A model generated the notes under the pieces. The model did not search any database and was not told where the DNA came from. It saw only the letters and a list, made by a program, of their open reading frames with translations. A DNA stretch of 64,000 bases from Streptomyces sp. LHD-70 (GTDB lineage: Bacteria > Actinomycetota > Actinomycetes > Streptomycetales > Streptomycetaceae): positions 186,001 through 250,000 of the forward strand of contig NZ_JAVIFW010000011.1 of assembly GCF_031157275.1 (NCBI RefSeq), in the 5' to 3' direction. Of this stretch, positions 33,447 through 42,741 are shown piece after piece; positions within the stretch are counted from its first letter, which is position 1, and each line of letters opens with the position of its first letter. The translations under genes and the position numbers were made by a program.

Positions 33447-34622
33447 TTGACCTCTTCATCCGCCTTCCGCTCCGTTCCGTCCACCGCCGACGTCGTCGTC
33501 ATCGGCGGGGGCGTGATGGGCACCAGTACCGCCTTCCACCTGGCCGAGGCCGGGGTGCGGAACATCGTCGTCGTCGAACAGGGCGAGCTCGGCTGCGGCA
33601 GCTCGGGCAAACCGATCGGCGGCGTACGGGCGCACTTCTCCGATCCGCTCAACATCGAGCTCGGCAAGCGGAGTCTGCGCGCCTTCCGGGACTTCCCGGA
33701 CCGCCCGGGCGCGGACATCCGGCTCGACGACGTCGGCTATCTGTTCCTGCTCACCAGCGAACAGCAGGCCGCGGAGTTCGAGTCGAGCGTCCGGGTGCAG
33801 AACGCGCTCGACGTGCCCAGCCGCATGATCGACGGCCGCGAGGCCCAGCGCCTGTGCCCCTATGTCCGTCCGGAGGGGCTGGTGGCGGCGGTGCACTCCC
33901 CCACCGACGGGCACGCCCGCCCCGGTCTGGTCGTCCACGGGTACGCCCGCGCCGCGGCCCGCGCCGGTGTCACGTTCGCGACGCACACCACCGTCACCGG
34001 CCTGGACACCGGCGGCGACCGGATCACCACCGTGCACACCGACCACGGCCCGATCTCCTGCGCCACCGTCGTCTGCACGGCGGGCGCCTGGTCGCAGCGG
34101 ATCGGCGAGCTGGCCGGGGTCCACCTGCCCGTACGGCCCGTACGACGCCAACTCGCCTTCACCGCACCGCTCGACCCGCCCGCCCCACGCATCCCGTTCA
34201 CCATCGACTTCTCGTCGTCGGCGTACTTCCACAACAGCGACGACGGGCTCCTGTTCGGCCTCGCCGACCCCCGCCAGGCCGACGGCTTCGACACCACCTG
34301 GAGCCCGGAGTGGCTGGAGCTGTTCCGCGAGGTCGCGCGGGACCGGGCGCCCGCCCTCGCGGGCATGGAGACGGTGGACGGCTGGGCGGGCCTGTACGAG
34401 GTCACGCCGGACCACAACGCGCTGATCGGCCGCTCCCGCGACGTACCCAACTTCCTGTACGCCACCGGGTTCTCCGGGCATGGATTCCTCCAGGCCCCCG
34501 CGGTCGGCGAGATCCTCCGCGATCTGCATCTGGAACGCACCCCGTGCGTCGACATCACCCCGCTCCACGCCGACCGCTTCACCAACGGCGCCGAGATCCG
34601 ACCGGAGGCGCATGTGGTCTGA
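33447..34622 (+). CDS. FAD-dependent amine oxidase (DAO family), probable L-pipecolate oxidase
   Basis: A 391-residue flavoenzyme of the D-amino-acid oxidase/sarcosine oxidase fold. The FAD-binding Rossmann motif is VVVIGGGVMGTSTAFHLAEA near residue 15, with GELGCGSSGKPIGGVRAHFS, the second nucleotide region TVVCTAGAWSQRIGELAGV, and a C-terminal NFLYATGFSGHGFLQAPAVG. The enzyme oxidises a secondary or primary amine with oxygen. Given the two genes behind it, L-pipecolate to piperideine-6-carboxylate is the best guess. The TTG at 33447 follows GAGAAGGGTTCGGCCAC. First gene of a three-gene operon (gaps 63 and 20 bp). Confidence 0.8.
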   Translation: MTSSSAFRSVPSTADVVVIGGGVMGTSTAFHLAEAGVRNIVVVEQGELGCGSSGKPIGGVRAHFSDPLNIELGKRSLRAFRDFPDRPGADIRLDDVGYLFLLTSEQQAAEFESSVRVQNALDVPSRMIDGREAQRLCPYVRPEGLVAAVHSPTDGHARPGLVVHGYARAAARAGVTFATHTTVTGLDTGGDRITTVHTDHGPISCATVVCTAGAWSQRIGELAGVHLPVRPVRRQLAFTAPLDPPAPRIPFTIDFSSSAYFHNSDDGLLFGLADPRQADGFDTTWSPEWLELFREVARDRAPALAGMETVDGWAGLYEVTPDHNALIGRSRDVPNFLYATGFSGHGFLQAPAVGEILRDLHLERTPCVDITPLHADRFTNGAEIRPEAHVV

Positions 34623-34685
34623 ACTGCCGTACCCGCACGCCCACTTGGGACCCCACGTACGTACCGACCGAAAGGCAATCCCGCG

Positions 34686-36086
34686 ATGATCAGCCAGTGG
34701 CAGTTGCGCGCCGCCTTCGCCGCGCGGCTCTCCGAGATGTACGGGCGGGAGGTGCCCGCCTACACCACCCTGGTGGACGTCTCGCGCGAAGTGAACGAGG
34801 ACGTCCTGCGCGAGCAGGGCGCCGACGCCGAACGGCTCGGCTCCATCAGCCGGGTGACCGCGGAGCGGCACGGCGCGATCCGCGTCGGCACCCCGCAGGA
34901 GATGCGGCAGGTGGCCCGGGTCTTCGGCGCCCTCGGCATGCACCCGGTCGGCTTCTACGACCTGCGGGAGGCGGCGGCCAGCGCGGTGCCGGTCGTCTCC
35001 ACCGCCTTCCGTCCCGTCGACGGCGCGGAGTTGGCGCGCAATCCGTTCCGCGTCTTCACGTCGATGCTCACCCCCGCCGACCCGCGGTTCTTCGACGACG
35101 AGCTGCGCGGCCGCCTGGAGACCTTCCTCGCCGGCCGGGAGCTGTTCCCGCCGGAGCTGCTCGCCCTCGCCGACCGGGCCGAGGCGGAGCGGGAACTCCC
35201 GGACGACGACGCCGAGCGGTTCCTCCAACTCGCCGTGCGGAGCTTCGAGTTGTCGACCGAGCCGATCGACCGGGGGTGGTACGAGACCCTGGAGCGGGTC
35301 TCGGCCGTCGCCGCGGACATCGGCGGCGTCCGCAGCACGCACATCAACCATCTGACGCCGCGCGTCCTGGACATCGACGAGCTGTACCGGCGGATGACCG
35401 CACGCGGCATCGAGATGATCGACACCATCCAGGGTCCGCCGCTCTGGGACGGCCCCGACCTGCTGCTGCGCCAGACGTCGTTCCGCGCCCTCGCCGAACC
35501 GCGAGCGCTGCGCACGCCGGACGGCCGCGTGGAGAAGGGCGCCCTGCGCGTGCGCTTCGGCGAGGTCGAGGCGCGCGGCATCGCCCTGACCCGCGAGGGC
35601 CGCGCGCTCTACGACCGGCTGCTCACCCTCGTCGACGCGGAGGCGGCGGCCGACCCGGCGGCGGACCGGGGCGAGCTGGCCCGCGCCCTGTGGTCGACCC
35701 ACGTGCCGTCCACCGAACAGGAGCTGGCGGCACGGGAGTTGGCGTACTTCACGTACCACGCGAACCCCGCACGGCAGCGGGACGGCAGCGAGCCGCCCAA
35801 CGGCCTGCGTGAGCTGGTGGCGCAGGGCTGGCTGCGGGCCGAACCCATCGTCTACGAGGACTTCCTGCCCCGGTCGGCGGCCGGGATCTTCCAGTCCAAC
35901 CTCACCGGCGAGGGCTCCCGCAACAACGACCTCTCGGGCGCCGCGCACGACAGCGCCTGGCTCTCCGGCGCGATCGGCCGCGAGGTCCTCGACCCCTACG
36001 CCCTCTACGAGCGACAGCAGCACGAGTCCCTCACCAGAGCCACCCGCGCACTGAACCTGACCGACACGCCCTTCCTTCTCACCTGA
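34686..36086 (+). CDS. hglS: DUF1338 / 2-oxoadipate dioxygenase-decarboxylase (HglS-like)
   Basis: A 466-residue non-haem iron enzyme of the HglS/YdcJ (DUF1338) family. Family features: the N-terminal SISRVTAERHGAIRVGTPQE with a probable metal His, GMHPVGFYDLREAA, and the central STHINHLTPRVLDIDELYRR with a His pair, then RQTSFRALAEPR and RFGEVEARGIALTREGR (Glu ligand region). HglS turns 2-oxoadipate into D-2-hydroxyglutarate and CO2 in the 2-aminoadipate route of lysine breakdown in Pseudomonas. Metal ligands are inferred from the family. ATG at 34686; the ribosome site is GAAAGGCAATCCCGCG. Confidence 0.85.
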   Translation: MISQWQLRAAFAARLSEMYGREVPAYTTLVDVSREVNEDVLREQGADAERLGSISRVTAERHGAIRVGTPQEMRQVARVFGALGMHPVGFYDLREAAASAVPVVSTAFRPVDGAELARNPFRVFTSMLTPADPRFFDDELRGRLETFLAGRELFPPELLALADRAEAERELPDDDAERFLQLAVRSFELSTEPIDRGWYETLERVSAVAADIGGVRSTHINHLTPRVLDIDELYRRMTARGIEMIDTIQGPPLWDGPDLLLRQTSFRALAEPRALRTPDGRVEKGALRVRFGEVEARGIALTREGRALYDRLLTLVDAEAAADPAADRGELARALWSTHVPSTEQELAARELAYFTYHANPARQRDGSEPPNGLRELVAQGWLRAEPIVYEDFLPRSAAGIFQSNLTGEGSRNNDLSGAAHDSAWLSGAIGREVLDPYALYERQQHESLTRATRALNLTDTPFLLT

Positions 36087-36106
36087 TCCCCGAGGGAGCA
36101 CGCACG

Positions 36107-37639
36107 ATGACGCACACCACCACCCTTCCCACCACCGACGACCTGCGCGTACGGGCCCGTTCCGCACTGGAGCGGGTCGGCGTGCAGGTCGTCGAGGGGA
36201 GCGACTTCCAGGCCCGTACGCCGATCACCGGCGAGGACCTCTTCGGGCTGGCCGCGGCGACCTCGGCCGACACCGAGGCGGCCGTCGCGGCCGCGCGGGA
36301 GGCGTTCCTCACCTGGCGTACGACTCCGGCACCGCGTCGGGGTGAACTGGTGCGCCGCCTGGGCGAGTTGCTGCGCGCACACCAGAGCGACCTGGCCGAC
36401 CTCATCACCGTCGAGGCGGGCAAGATCCGCTCCGAGGCGCTCGGCGAGGTCCAGGAGATGATCGACATCTGCGACTTCGCCGTGGGCCTGTCCCGTCAGC
36501 TCTACGGCCGCACCATCGCCTCCGAGCGGCCCGGCCACCGGCTCGCCGAGACCTGGCACCCGCTGGGCGTCGTCGGCGTGATCTCGGCGTTCAACTTCCC
36601 TGCCGCCGTGTGGTCCTGGAACACCGCCGTAGCCCTGGCCTGCGGCGACACCGTGGTCTGGAAGCCGTCCGAGCTCACCCCGCTGATCTCGCTCGCCTGC
36701 GACCGGCTCCTCGCCCGCGCCGCCGACGACGTGGGCGCCCCGCGCGACGTGCACCGGCTGCTGCTCGGGGACCGGGCCGTCGGCGAGCAGCTGGTCGACG
36801 ATCCGCGCGTCGCCCTGGTCAGCGCCACCGGCTCGACCCGGATGGGCCGCGAGGTCGGCCCCCGCGTCGCCGCCCGCTTCGGCCGTACGCTCCTGGAACT
36901 CGGCGGCAACAACGCCGCGATCGTCGCGCCGTCGGCCGACCTCGACCTCGCGGTCCAGGGCATCGTGTTCGCCGCCGCGGGGACGGCGGGCCAGCGCTGT
37001 ACGACGCTGCGCCGGCTCATCGTCCACCGCGACATCGCCGACACGCTCGTGTCCCGCCTGACCGCCGCGTACGCCAAGCTGCCCATCGGCGACCCCTTCG
37101 ACGCGTCCACGCTGGTCGGCCCGCTCGTCTCGGCCCGCGCGCTCGACGGCATGCAGGACGCCCTGACCCGCGCGCAGGCCGAGGGCGGCAAGCTCCTCGC
37201 GGGCGGCAACCGACGCCTGGCCGCCACGGCACCACAGGCCGCGTACGTGGAACCGGCCATCGTCCGGGTCGACGAACAGAGCGCTGTCGTAAGGGAGGAG
37301 ACGTTCGCGCCGATCCTGTACGTCCTGACGTACGACACCCTCGAAGAGGCGATCGCGCTGCACAACGACGTGCCGCAGGGCCTGTCGTCCAGCATCTTCA
37401 CCCGCGACCAGCAGGAGGCCGAGCTGTTCCTCTCCGCCGAGGGCTCGGACTGCGGGATCGCCAACGTCAACATCGGCACGTCCGGCGCGGAGATCGGCGG
37501 TGCCTTCGGTGGCGAGAAGGAGACCGGCGGCGGGCGCGAGTCCGGCTCCGACTCGTGGCGGGCTTACATGCGCCCGGCCACGAACACGGTGAACTACTCC
37601 AGCAGGCTCGCGCTGGCGCAGAACGTCAGCTTCCTCTGA
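36107..37639 (+). CDS. ALDH7-type dehydrogenase: 2-aminoadipate semialdehyde / piperideine-6-carboxylate dehydrogenase
   Basis: A 510-residue aldehyde dehydrogenase. The NAD site FNFPAAVWSWNTAVALACGD, general-base Glu in LLELGGNNAAIV near residue 263 and catalytic Cys in GTAGQRCTTLRRL near 297 are intact. The C-terminal FGGEKETGGGRESGSDSWRA is the ALDH7A1/AmaB signature. It oxidises piperideine-6-carboxylate/2-aminoadipate semialdehyde to 2-aminoadipate with NAD. It starts 20 bp after the HglS-like gene with GAGGGAGCACGC before ATG. With the FAD oxidase and HglS-like gene it forms a nearly complete pipecolate-to-2-hydroxyglutarate route, lacking only an aminotransferase step. Confidence 0.9.
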   Translation: MTHTTTLPTTDDLRVRARSALERVGVQVVEGSDFQARTPITGEDLFGLAAATSADTEAAVAAAREAFLTWRTTPAPRRGELVRRLGELLRAHQSDLADLITVEAGKIRSEALGEVQEMIDICDFAVGLSRQLYGRTIASERPGHRLAETWHPLGVVGVISAFNFPAAVWSWNTAVALACGDTVVWKPSELTPLISLACDRLLARAADDVGAPRDVHRLLLGDRAVGEQLVDDPRVALVSATGSTRMGREVGPRVAARFGRTLLELGGNNAAIVAPSADLDLAVQGIVFAAAGTAGQRCTTLRRLIVHRDIADTLVSRLTAAYAKLPIGDPFDASTLVGPLVSARALDGMQDALTRAQAEGGKLLAGGNRRLAATAPQAAYVEPAIVRVDEQSAVVREETFAPILYVLTYDTLEEAIALHNDVPQGLSSSIFTRDQQEAELFLSAEGSDCGIANVNIGTSGAEIGGAFGGEKETGGGRESGSDSWRAYMRPATNTVNYSSRLALAQNVSFL

Positions 37640-37648
37640 GGCCTGGTT

Positions 37649-37709
37649 CTCGCGGGGCTGTCGGTGGGTCTCCCGTCTCCGTGGCGGGGGTCCCACCGAC
37701 GCTCGCGAG
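37649..37709. terminator. Two-part stem-loop after the aldehyde dehydrogenase gene
   Basis: GTCGGTGGG (37660-37668) pairs with CCCACCGAC (37692-37700), and outside it CTCGCG (37649-37654) with CGCGAG (37704-37709), around internal bulges. It lies between convergent operons and may stop both. Confidence 0.65.
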
Positions 37710-37712
37710 GTG

Positions 37713-38585
37713 TCACTCGGGGCGCGCGTCGCCGTCGTCGTCGGCCGTGCGGGGCAGGTAGGCGCCCTTCGCCAGGATGCGGTCGATCTGCCGTCCCTCG
37801 GCTGCGGTCACGCGCTGGTGCGGCAGCGGAACGCCCACGATGTGTGCCAGGCGCCGGAGTTGGAGGTCCACGGCGGCTTCGCAGGTGCGGCAGAAGTCGT
37901 CCGCGCCGCGCCGCCCCTGCACCCAGCCGAGGGCGATCAGGGCGAGGGCGACGGGTGCGGCCGGCCACCAGAAGAGGGCGAGCGCGAGGTAGGGCAGGGC
38001 CCAGGTGACGCGGACGGTGGCGGCGGCGTAGTCGTCCCAGGCGGCGGTGACGAGCGTCGGCATGCGCGGGTCGTTCAGCTGCCACAGGCGCGGCCACACC
38101 CTGGCGAGCGAGACGCCGTACTGGGCGGCGACCCTCTCGTCCACGAGGGCGAAGCGGTCACCGATCCAGGTGGCCCGGCTCGGCAGATAGCGTTCCGGCA
38201 CCGCGTAGCCACCGTGCCGGGCCGCGTCGAGTGCGGCTCGGCGGCGACGTCGGATGCCGGGGCGCATGACGCGGCACAGGGTGGTCGAGCGGCCCAGCCA
38301 GAGTCGGTGCACGGCGAGGCTCAACTCGCGTACGAGGAGCGCCGCCAGGGCGACTCCGGCGAGGAGCAGGCAGCCGACGGCGACGCCCTTGGTGGTCGTG
38401 GCCAGGGCGCGGAGCGTGTCGAGGCGACGTGCCAGGAGGTCGAGGTCGAGTGCGTGGGCGGCGCCGTAGGGGGACATCGCCCAGGTGACGAGCGCGGTCG
38501 CGGCGAACGGCACACCGGGCAGGATCAGGAAGGCGAACCAGCGATCGGCGATGCGTCTGCCGAGGTCGGAGAGGATGCCGTCCAT
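37713..38585 (-). CDS. Membrane protein of the CHAT operon (unknown function)
   Basis: A 290-residue membrane protein with no recognised family. Helices: about residues 15-40 (WFAFLILPGVPFAATALVTW), 65-90 (GVAVGCLLLAGVALAALLV), and a hairpin near 190-230 (VTWALPYLALALFWWPAAPV). The middle is a basic soluble region (RPGIRRRRRAALDAARHGGY). A DDFCRTCEAAVDLQ segment near residue 238 has a CxxC pair. ATG at 38585 overlaps the preceding gene's TGA (TGATG), so translation is coupled. It is the last gene of the CHAT operon; role unknown. Confidence 0.65.
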   Translation of the reverse strand: MDGILSDLGRRIADRWFAFLILPGVPFAATALVTWAMSPYGAAHALDLDLLARRLDTLRALATTTKGVAVGCLLLAGVALAALLVRELSLAVHRLWLGRSTTLCRVMRPGIRRRRRAALDAARHGGYAVPERYLPSRATWIGDRFALVDERVAAQYGVSLARVWPRLWQLNDPRMPTLVTAAWDDYAAATVRVTWALPYLALALFWWPAAPVALALIALGWVQGRRGADDFCRTCEAAVDLQLRRLAHIVGVPLPHQRVTAAEGRQIDRILAKGAYLPRTADDDGDARPE

Positions 38586-38998
38586 CAGCCACCGTCCAGG
38601 GGAAGCATGGTCGACCCGTCGATGTGGCAGCGCGGTTCGGAGGCGTCGGCGTCGCGTCCCCGGGCGGGGCAGCGGCCGTGCGGGCACCGGAACCGTTCGA
38701 CGACGGGCCGCTCCCGCCAGGAGCCGTCCGCCGGGGGCCCCGAGGAACGCAGGCCCTCGCGCCGCAGGTCGAGGGCGCGCAGCGCTTCGGCGGCGGGCTT
38801 GCCCGCGCGGACCTCGGCGACCTCACGGTCGAGCGCGGCCCGCCAGGCGTACCGGTCGGCCTTCTCCCGGAGTTCCGGCAGGTTGGCGCAGAGCCAGGCG
38901 AGGGCTGCCTGTTCCTCGTCGGCGGGCGTCCGGTCGTCGGTGGCGCGGTGCGTGTCGCCGGGCTGTCGGCTCCAGGGCCAGGGCAGGCGGATGGGCAT
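38585..38998 (-). CDS. Small Cys-containing protein of the CHAT operon (unknown function)
   Basis: A 137-residue soluble protein with no recognised family. It is helical in the first two thirds (EEQAALAWLCANLPELREKAD, EVAEVRAGKPAAEALRALDL). Its last third has a possible zinc cluster: RCPHGRCPARGRD and a later RCHIDGSTML. The ATG at 38998 is 13 nt after the CHAT gene stop and its TGA overlaps the next start. Tight spacing on both sides makes it an obligate operon member; it may be the substrate or partner of the protease, which is inference. Confidence 0.6.
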   Translation of the reverse strand: MPIRLPWPWSRQPGDTHRATDDRTPADEEQAALAWLCANLPELREKADRYAWRAALDREVAEVRAGKPAAEALRALDLRREGLRSSGPPADGSWRERPVVERFRCPHGRCPARGRDADASEPRCHIDGSTMLPLDGG

Positions 38999-39011
38999 GG
39001 GTATCGCTCCT

Positions 39012-41912
39012 CTACGGTCCGATGTGCAGCAGGGAGGACCAGACGTCCACGTGGCGCGGGGCGTCCCGGCGCAGGGTCTGTGCCGCGTTGTGCACGGCCC
39101 GGGCGGTGTGCGTGCTGTCGGGCGCACCGTGCGCGGTCAGCGTGCGGTACACCTCCCGCGCGGCGAGGAGGGCCTTGCCGCTGTCGACCTCCCAGAGGGT
39201 TCCGACGACGTGGATGTACGACTGCAGGTGGAGCAGGGCCGCCAGGTGGATGGCCTCGTCGTAGGCGCGCGGGTCCGGGGCCGCGGTGCTGCACGCCGAC
39301 AGGTAGCAGAACTCGGCGTCGGTCAGCCGGAGGTCGGCCAGCTGGTCGAGGGAGACCACGCCGTCGGCGACGGCGAGCCCCGAGGCGTCGGCGTGGCAGG
39401 CGAAGTGCACCCAGTGGGCGTCGCGCAGCCGCGCGAGCACGTCGGCGACGTGTGCGGGGTCGAGGGGCACCGCGTCGGGGAAGTACCGCAGGAACTCCTC
39501 GGCCTCGTACCGCACTTCGGGCAGGCCGGGCCGTCCGGGGGCCTGGGGTGCCGCTACGACGAGCCTGCCGCGGGCGGCGACGGTCCGCTCGGTGGACCGG
39601 AGCAGCGCACCGATGGTGGGCGTGTAGGAGGAGACGACCTCGTCGAGGAGGGCGGGGCCGCCGGGGCGGGCGTGATGCCCGGCGGCGTGGATCGGCAGGG
39701 CCGCCAACGGGCCGGTGGGGCACCACCAGACCCGCCGGTCGGCGCCCAGGTGCGGCGTGAGGGCCGCGAGCACCGGCACGGCGAGGTCGTCCCACAGGCG
39801 TGGCGCGATCACGTTGAGCAGGGCCTGGTGGCGGCCGTCCGGGTCGGCGGACTGTGTTGCCCAGTCGACGAGTTCGGCGTGGTCGAGCCGGTCGAGCGGT
39901 ACGAGAACGGGCTCGTGGTCGGGCAGCAGGATGATCGCGTCGCAGCGCTGCGGGCCGGCGTTGACGACGACGACCGGGCCGTGGTCGGCGGCTCGGGTCA
40001 GATCGCGGTAGCCGCGGCGCTCCGACTTCTCAAGGCGGGCGGAGAGTTCGTCCCATTCGCGGCCGAGGCGGATGCGCCGCTCCACGTCGGCGCCCGCCTG
40101 GTCGCCGCGTCCCGTCCCGTCGTCGGGCACGTCGAGCTCGGCGCGGATCTCGGCGAGGCGGCGCTCCAGGGCGGCGTCGGCGGTCCGTGCGGCCTCGACT
40201 CCCCCGCGCAGGCGGGCGAGTTGGCCCCACATGACGGCGCGACCGCGCTCCAGGATCTCGACCGCGTACGCCACCCGGCCGTCGGCGATCGCCGCCGCCG
40301 CGGCCGCCGTCGACACCCCCGACCAGCGGCTGAGCAGCCACCGCTGGTCGTCGCGGCGCAGCCCGATCCAGGCCATCTGCGGCAGGAGTTCGACCGCCGC
40401 CCCGTATCCCTCGACCGACAGCGGCCCTCCGGCGCCGAGTTCACCGAGGCGGACGGCGGCGCCGAGACGGGTCTGCAGCGGGGACGCGGCATCGCCGACG
40501 GCCTCCCGCAGGCACTGGACCGCGGCGTCCCGTTCACCGGATACGTCCAGAGCCTGGGCCTGCACCGTCAGGCAGACGGCGTGCTGGGGGTGGCCGGGGC
40601 CGCGCTCGGCCACCAAACGTGCCGCCAACTCCCGAGCCTCGTCGCGGTCTTGGGGGTCGCCGTCGCGGTCGTACCGTTCGAGCAGCGCCAGGACCGCGCC
40701 GGGGGTGGGGGCTCCGCTGCGGCCTTCGCGGACGGCCGCGGCCAGCGCCGCCGGGTCGGCCGTGGCGCGGTAGCGGATGAGCTCGAGATCGATGAGGCGG
40801 CTTCGCGCGCGGGCCGGGTGGCGGGCGGACACGCGACGGGCGAGGGCGAGCGCCTGGTCGAGGTCGGGGCGCTCCCCGCGTAACTCATAGCGGTCCTTGA
40901 GCGCCCAGGCCAGTGTCAGGTGGACCAGGGGCCAGTTGGTGGCCGTACCCCAGAACCAGGGGCGTGGTCTGGCGGCGAGCGGGGCCAGGACGGTGACGGC
41001 CCGGTCCAGGTTGACGACGGCCCCGGTCCACTCGTAGCGGAGGATGAACGCCCGGGCCACGTTCACGGCCGCCGCGGGCCGGGCGAGGCCGGAAAGGACC
41101 CGGTCCATCAGGTGCCGCGGCGGGGCCCCGAGTGCCGCCGGGCCGTCCCTGAGCAGGTCGTCGAGCTCGGCGTCGCTCCCCCGGTCCGCAAGCAGGCCGA
41201 TGTGCGCCTCCATCCGCACCAGCGCGGCCAGGGAGTCGAGGTCGCGGGCGGCGGTGTGCAACCGGAACCGTTCGGCATCCCGAGCCACCGCACGCAGCGC
41301 CTCCTCCCGCCCGCCGGTATGGGAGGAAGCGCCCAGGGCCCGGAACAGTCTGCGCAGCAGCGTGATCGTCCCGAATCCTCGAACACTGAGCCACGGCACG
41401 TACACGAGCAGCACCACCGCGAGCAGCGATCCGAAGGAGACGGCAACAAAGAGCCCGGTCGTCCGGTCGTCGAAGAGTGCCTCGACCACCTCGGCCTTGA
41501 GCAGGTAGGGCCCCAGGAGGACGGGCACCCACATGCCGAGCGCGAGCAGCAGGCTGCCCGGCCTCCGCAGACACTCGCGCCACGCGTGCCCCACCAACCG
41601 GCGGTGTACGAGCGTCCAGTTGACGGCAAGGACGAGGAACGCGAGGCAGCCGGTGCCGATGAGCGGAATCACGTAGGGCATCAGCGGAGAGTCGGGCGTG
41701 TAGCGGTGCAGCAGGCCCGTGTCGAGGTCGCGCCACGCGCCGAGGCCCGGATGATAGAGCGCGTTGAGTTCGGCGTCGTACGTGACATGGTCGTGCGGCC
41801 CGAAACGGAACAGCCGGTGCTGCACCACCCGGTGTCCCCACACCCCGCCCACGGCTGCGGCGAGCACAGCCAGGGCGCCCACGGCGATCCGCCGTCGTAT
41901 CCCCCTCGACAC
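39012..41912 (-). CDS. Membrane-anchored CHAT-domain protease with TPR-like middle region
   Basis: A 966-residue protein. The N-terminus has four to five helices (RRIAVGALAVLAAAVGGVWG near 8-28, then around 75-100, 115-140 and 155-175) and a basic loop. Residues 190-560 are helical TPR-like repeats. The C-terminal ~280 residues are a CHAT (caspase-like) domain: WWCPTGPLAALPIHAAGHH, catalytic His in VHFACHADASG near 838 and catalytic Cys in CYLSACSTAAPDPRAYDE near 872, both intact. CHAT proteases act in bacterial immune-type cascades and cell-death pathways, including those coupled to gasdermins, though no gasdermin was seen here. First gene of a three-gene operon. The start codon is the first in frame after the end of the next gene. 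Confidence 0.85.
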   Translation of the reverse strand: MSRGIRRRIAVGALAVLAAAVGGVWGHRVVQHRLFRFGPHDHVTYDAELNALYHPGLGAWRDLDTGLLHRYTPDSPLMPYVIPLIGTGCLAFLVLAVNWTLVHRRLVGHAWRECLRRPGSLLLALGMWVPVLLGPYLLKAEVVEALFDDRTTGLFVAVSFGSLLAVVLLVYVPWLSVRGFGTITLLRRLFRALGASSHTGGREEALRAVARDAERFRLHTAARDLDSLAALVRMEAHIGLLADRGSDAELDDLLRDGPAALGAPPRHLMDRVLSGLARPAAAVNVARAFILRYEWTGAVVNLDRAVTVLAPLAARPRPWFWGTATNWPLVHLTLAWALKDRYELRGERPDLDQALALARRVSARHPARARSRLIDLELIRYRATADPAALAAAVREGRSGAPTPGAVLALLERYDRDGDPQDRDEARELAARLVAERGPGHPQHAVCLTVQAQALDVSGERDAAVQCLREAVGDAASPLQTRLGAAVRLGELGAGGPLSVEGYGAAVELLPQMAWIGLRRDDQRWLLSRWSGVSTAAAAAAIADGRVAYAVEILERGRAVMWGQLARLRGGVEAARTADAALERRLAEIRAELDVPDDGTGRGDQAGADVERRIRLGREWDELSARLEKSERRGYRDLTRAADHGPVVVVNAGPQRCDAIILLPDHEPVLVPLDRLDHAELVDWATQSADPDGRHQALLNVIAPRLWDDLAVPVLAALTPHLGADRRVWWCPTGPLAALPIHAAGHHARPGGPALLDEVVSSYTPTIGALLRSTERTVAARGRLVVAAPQAPGRPGLPEVRYEAEEFLRYFPDAVPLDPAHVADVLARLRDAHWVHFACHADASGLAVADGVVSLDQLADLRLTDAEFCYLSACSTAAPDPRAYDEAIHLAALLHLQSYIHVVGTLWEVDSGKALLAAREVYRTLTAHGAPDSTHTARAVHNAAQTLRRDAPRHVDVWSSLLHIGP

Positions 41913-41975
41913 CGGACCGATGATACGGCGTGGGCGGCTGTCAGGAGCAGGGTTGGCCGACCAGGGCGGCCGACG

Positions 41976-42740
41976 CTACAACCCCAGATCCCGCGCCACG
42001 ATCTCCTTCATGATCTCCGTCGTGCCGCCGTAGATCGTGGTAATGCGTGAGTCGAGGTAGTCGTGGGCGATGCGGTATTCGAGCATGTAGCCGTAGGCGC
42101 CGTGCAGTTGGAGGCAGCGGCCCACGATGTCCACGTACTGTTCCGTGGCCCAGAACTTCGCCGCCGCCGCGTCGGCCGCGCTCAACTCGCCGCGGGAGTG
42201 CCGGGCCAGCAGGTCGTCGAGGTAGCTGCGGCCCACGCGTGCCGTGGTGACCATGTCGGCCAGTTGGAAGCGGGTGTTCTGGAAGGAGCCGACCGTCCGG
42301 CCGAACGCCTTGCGCTCCTTGACGTACTCCACGGTCCGTTCCAGTACGGCCTCGATGGACGCCACGGCGTTGGCCGCGATCGAGATGCGCTCCTGGGGAA
42401 GGTTGCGCATCAGCGCCTGGAAGCCGGAGCCCTCCTCGCCGAGCAGGTTGGCGGCCGGTACGCGGACGTCCTGGAAGAACAACTCGCTGGTGTCCTGGGC
42501 GTGCAGGCCGATCTTCTCCAGGTTCCGGCCGCGCGAGAAGCCCGGCCGGTCGGCCTCGACGACGATCAGGCTGAGCCCGCCGTGGCGGTCCGGGCCGGTG
42601 CGTACGGCGGTGACGATCAGGTCGGCGTTCTGGCCGTTGGAGATGAAGACCTTGCTGCCGTTGATGACGTACGAGTCGCCGTCGCGGCGGGCGGTGGTGG
42701 TGATGCCGGCCAGGTCGCTGCCGGTGCCGGTCGGCCAGGA
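41976..42740 (-). pseudogene. 5'-truncated acyl-CoA dehydrogenase
   Basis: Homology starts abruptly at TGTGSDLAGITTTARRDGDS, the middle of the family, and runs to the normal C-terminus (LHGAYGYMLEYRIAHDYLD, IYGGTTEIMKEIVARDLGL). About 125 N-terminal residues (the alpha-helical domain and part of the FAD/substrate site) are missing. The catalytic-base region and C-terminal fold remain. The reading frame stays open into unrelated DNA on the right and starts at 42839, but that start encodes no family sequence. It is the left half of a rearrangement joint (see next entry). Confidence 0.8.
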
Positions 42741-42741
42741 T

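Noticed and set aside
39012..41912. CHAT-gasdermin pair
   Set aside because: Neither downstream protein has a recognisable gasdermin fold or size pattern by eye; left as unknown partners.
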